Of a stretch of DNA of 40,526 bases, positions 37,970-40,526 are shown piece after piece. The notes beneath the pieces are model-generated. The model worked only from the letters and a program-made list of their open reading frames with translations, ran no database searches and was not told where the DNA came from. Position numbers and translations under genes: made by a program. The stretch's first letter is position 1. Each line of letters begins with the position of its first letter. Origin of the DNA: Azolla pinnata (taxonomy: Eukaryota > Streptophyta > Polypodiopsida > Salviniales > Salviniaceae); contig JBBBWG010033052.1 in the NCBI GenBank assembly GCA_037176905.1, forward strand, positions 1 to 40,526. Direction: 5' to 3'.

Positions 37970-39680
37970 ATGCCCAAAATGGACAATTCAACGATATCCT
38001 CCTCGTCCTCCTCAGCATATTCTGTTGTACTCGTTAGCTTGATCGGCTTTGATATGGCTTGCATATCCTGTTGAAGACTCTAAACAATGTCTTCATGCCG
38101 ACCTAACAACTCTTAAACCTCCTCATGGTGCCTGAGTGCAAACCGCATAAAATCCATTGTTAGGTTCTGTTGTACAACCTTGCAGTTAGCCTTGTCTAGC
38201 TTCCCAAATCTCGGTCCCCGAAGTTCCTGGTTGGCTCTGTCTGCAAAGTACCTGCAGTTCGGCAACTTGTTTGGCCCATTCCTTCAATGTATTTGCCATA
38301 GCAACTTGAATCTTGGCCGTAGTTTACGTTCAAAACTTCTTCATTATCTGTTGTAAGTTGGCCTAAGATAGGTACATCTTTTTCCCGAGCTCATCTATAA
38401 GTCGATTGATTTCCTTCTGCAATTCTGTATTCTTGACCCAAGATTTTCACGTTGCTTCCAATGACACCTGGAGTTCCATTTTGAGCGGACCTAGTTCATT
38501 TTGGAAAGCAAGCTCTCGATTCATTGCCTTTTACTTTTCTGCTCGTAGTGCCAAAGCTTTCACAGTCGGCTTCTCCACGTTTTTTGTAAGTCGATTGTTT
38601 TCCATCGCCATACTCACTATGTTTGGTGTAAGACGTGTCTAAATCTACTTCCACCCAGCCTGTTTTCGTTGCTACTCATCTTGGAGGTTACGGAGACCAT
38701 CTTGTGCCTTGGATCCCACCTCTTCCACGTACTGTTTGGCCACCCCAAGTCATCATTTCAATGACTTGACGTCCTCTTGGGCTTCTGTCAATTGAGTCTA
38801 GAACTGTTTGGCTTCATTACAGGCCTTCCGTTTAGCCTCTAATTCTATCTGTAACTTCTCAAGTTCCATCTCCTTTTCGTCCCTTCGTTGCTGATTTCGC
38901 TTTTTCTCGGCTGCCGTCGGAGCCGCGACCTTCTTCTGTAACGATGTCATTTGAGCCTCTATCCATTCTTTCCACTCGCACATTTTTTATCTTCTCCATC
39001 ATCATAATCTTGTCTGGCTTTGAGAGCACACAAACGAGTGGCCATACTTGGCACCACTTGGCTTGTCGGTTTGATTTGTTCGGTTGTTGCCATACTAGAT
39101 GCAAAAGATGCCAGACTAATCGGTACAATGTCGGCTTCATTGGCTTCTCCTTGCGGTGAGTCGTTTATCTCAACGACCACCAGTTCTGTTGTCCGTACCG
39201 GTTCAGTTTGGAGGTGTGGAAGTGGAGATTTTGCGTTGGTCGCCCCAATCGTCGATGCTACAACCTATCTGCATGATAGGCTCAACGCTTGTGGTCGTTG
39301 GCTACATCTCATTTGTACTTCGTATGGGTTGTTCCAATATGCTGCGCTATACAACTGTTGTATGCATGGCAAAACTCGTGTCGTCCTCCGTACTATGTAT
39401 AATTGTCGCCATATATACATCGGCCGTACTTCCCAGCATTCATTCGTCTTCCATGGCACCCACTTTTGGCATGATACCTCCTGTCTTAAGTTGTACGATA
39501 AGCTTGCCTGCCAGTTTCTTCTTCGTTGGCCGCATCTTGGGCGACTTCTTCAGTTGCACCAATCGAGCGGGTACCAATCCGGCGTTTTCCTCCTCGATGA
39601 AGACCATTATGTCTACGTTCAAATTAGCTGCCGTCGTGCCTTCCCCAATTTGAGGCGTATCAATGTCCCATACTTGAGGA
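37970..39680 (-). pseudogene. Coiled-coil gag-like retrotransposon relic
   Basis: Minus-strand frames follow each other with shifts. One Lys-rich segment lies at 39440-39622 (VQLKKSPKMRPTKKKLAGKL), then an Ala/Ser/Thr segment (SLASFASSMATTEQIKPTSQ), then WKEWIEAQMTSLQKKV followed by a long Glu/Lys/Arg/Leu coiled coil at 38798-38983. Further downstream pieces with heptad character (IESLLSKMN, VSLEAT-like) are broken by many stops. Long coiled coils of this type occur in gag proteins of some plant LTR elements. The plus-strand 262-codon frame over the same DNA (39020-39808) is judged a shadow. No pol was found. Confidence 0.4.
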
Positions 39681-39925
39681 ACGATCAGAATCCATTCCCC
39701 AGAATATGGGTTTCCGTTGTCCTAATGTTTTGGGCGTATGATGTGAAATGTATAGAGAAAAATAACGCTAAAAAAGACTCAGAAGAACTTAAAAAACAAA
39801 TAAAATAATAAAGCTAATAAGACATTATGGATAATCCAATTGCTTTTTAAAACACTTTCTTTTTTGTTTTTTTTCCTACTTTTTTCCTCTTGCGTTTTTT
39901 TCTATGGCGACCCACTCCATAACCT

Positions 39926-39934
39926 ATATAAGGA
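39926..39934 (+). promoter_or_regulatory. TATA box, LTR- or gene-promoter-like
   Basis: The sequence cctatataaggagtcgagtg is followed by a purine-rich aggaggggggaagag stretch. It looks like a core promoter reading to the right, towards the window edge. No coding frame follows before the window ends. Confidence 0.4.
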
Positions 39935-40029
39935 GTCGAGTGCATAGAGGAGGGGGGAAGAGCATATGCTCAAAAAGAAAGCCTTAATCTCATATATCTA
40001 GACCCGAATACCTACTTCTAAACCATAAA

Positions 40030-40360
40030 TACTTGATTGTTAAACCCTAATGTCTTCTAATCTCTCTACTAAACCCTGATATCATTTAATATCTCTTTTA
40101 AACCCTAATCTATATATTTTCTAATATATCTTTCACCTAAACCCTAATATGTCTTATAATCTAATCATAATTCCTCTTATTTTTCAAACATCTGTAATCT
40201 AAACCTAATCTCCAATATCTCTTTTTCAAACCTAATTTTTCTAATCTCTCTAATATCCGCTATCCAAACCTAATTTATATAATCTCTTTCCTAATGTCAA
40301 TTTTTCCGAATCTCTCTTCAAAACTCTAATTTATCTTCTCTTGAACCCTGATCTCTCTAA
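40030..40360 (+). repeat. Telomere-like AAACCCTAAT words with tctctaata linkers
   Basis: Four to five copies of aaaccctaat and several decayed forms, spaced 30-45 bp, separated by ctaatctctctaatatc linkers. This is similar in style to the block at 1247-1695 but much looser. Confidence 0.55.
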
Positions 40361-40461
40361 TATTAGTAATCCTACTCCCTCTTACTTCTATAGATTTTAC
40401 TAGTATATTCTCCTAATTTTGGAATACAATTGTAACTATTCTCTTTAATTACAATCATATT

Positions 40462-40462
<1 letters not shown>

Positions 40463-40519
<57 letters not shown>

Positions 40520-40526
40520 CCTCCCT
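40463..40526. repeat. (CT)n microsatellite at the window end
   Basis: About 25 CT units followed by ccctccctccct, reaching the end of the window; the array may extend beyond it. Confidence 0.95.

Noticed and set aside
39020..39808. Long plus-strand frame of 262 codons
   Set aside because: It lies opposite a minus-strand gag-like coiled-coil relic, has no recognisable domain and many Cys/Trp runs typical of an antisense shadow.

Overview
The window is nuclear DNA of a land plant. The evidence is two intron-rich genes with plant-type GT-AG introns, plant-type telomere motifs (TTTAGGG and its complement), telo-boxes upstream of a gene, and a background of decayed Ty1/copia, other LTR and CACTA (En/Spm-like) transposons. 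The repeat-heavy, AT-rich intergenic DNA would fit a large genome such as that of a fern or lycophyte, but nothing here proves the lineage. No operons, phage genes, CRISPR arrays or rRNA genes were seen.

Three protein genes are convincing. (1) A complete mitochondrial Rho GTPase (MIRO) lies on the minus strand at 11791-18056. All 14 exons could be placed; they join in frame to 653 codons plus a stop, with two GTPase domains, two EF-hands and a C-terminal membrane anchor. (2) A complete FAM86/EEF2KMT-type protein-lysine methyltransferase lies on the plus strand at 31068-36342. It has nine exons and 368 codons, and its third intron carries an antisense copia remnant. (3) A single-exon Gly/His-rich protein of 115 residues lies at 8731-9078 with a clear TATA box. 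A near-intact tRNA-Ser-like gene with anticodon ACT lies at 22749-22830 on the minus strand.

Layout: 1-5 kb is probably a degenerate CACTA-type transposon, with transposase-like reading frames on the minus strand, telomere-like arrays in opposite orientations, degenerate subterminal motifs and a terminus reading CACTACAAGGTATT at about 4939-4952. 5.4-8.6 kb is unrecognised and includes a 270-bp tandem duplication. The Gly/His-rich gene follows, then 2.5 kb with nothing recognisable, then MIRO. 18.1-29.3 kb is nested transposon debris. It holds two gag-like fragments, a 163-bp satellite array of nine units ending at the tRNA, a second CACTA terminus at 25900-25913 directly abutting a copia pol pseudogene, and a probable copia LTR with a duplicated promoter. 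29.8-30.96 kb is a minisatellite cluster running up to the methyltransferase gene. 36.4-40.5 kb holds a 28-bp tandem repeat, a coiled-coil gag-like relic on the minus strand, a promoter-like TATA and a terminal CT microsatellite.

The most unusual object is the 163-bp satellite. Most units carry three inverted repeats, one of them followed at once by a run of eight T. The array is bounded by a tRNA gene whose internal Pol III promoter points into it and by a pair of 34-bp direct repeats. The two housekeeping genes (mitochondrial dynamics and translation-factor methylation) have no functional link that the sequence shows.
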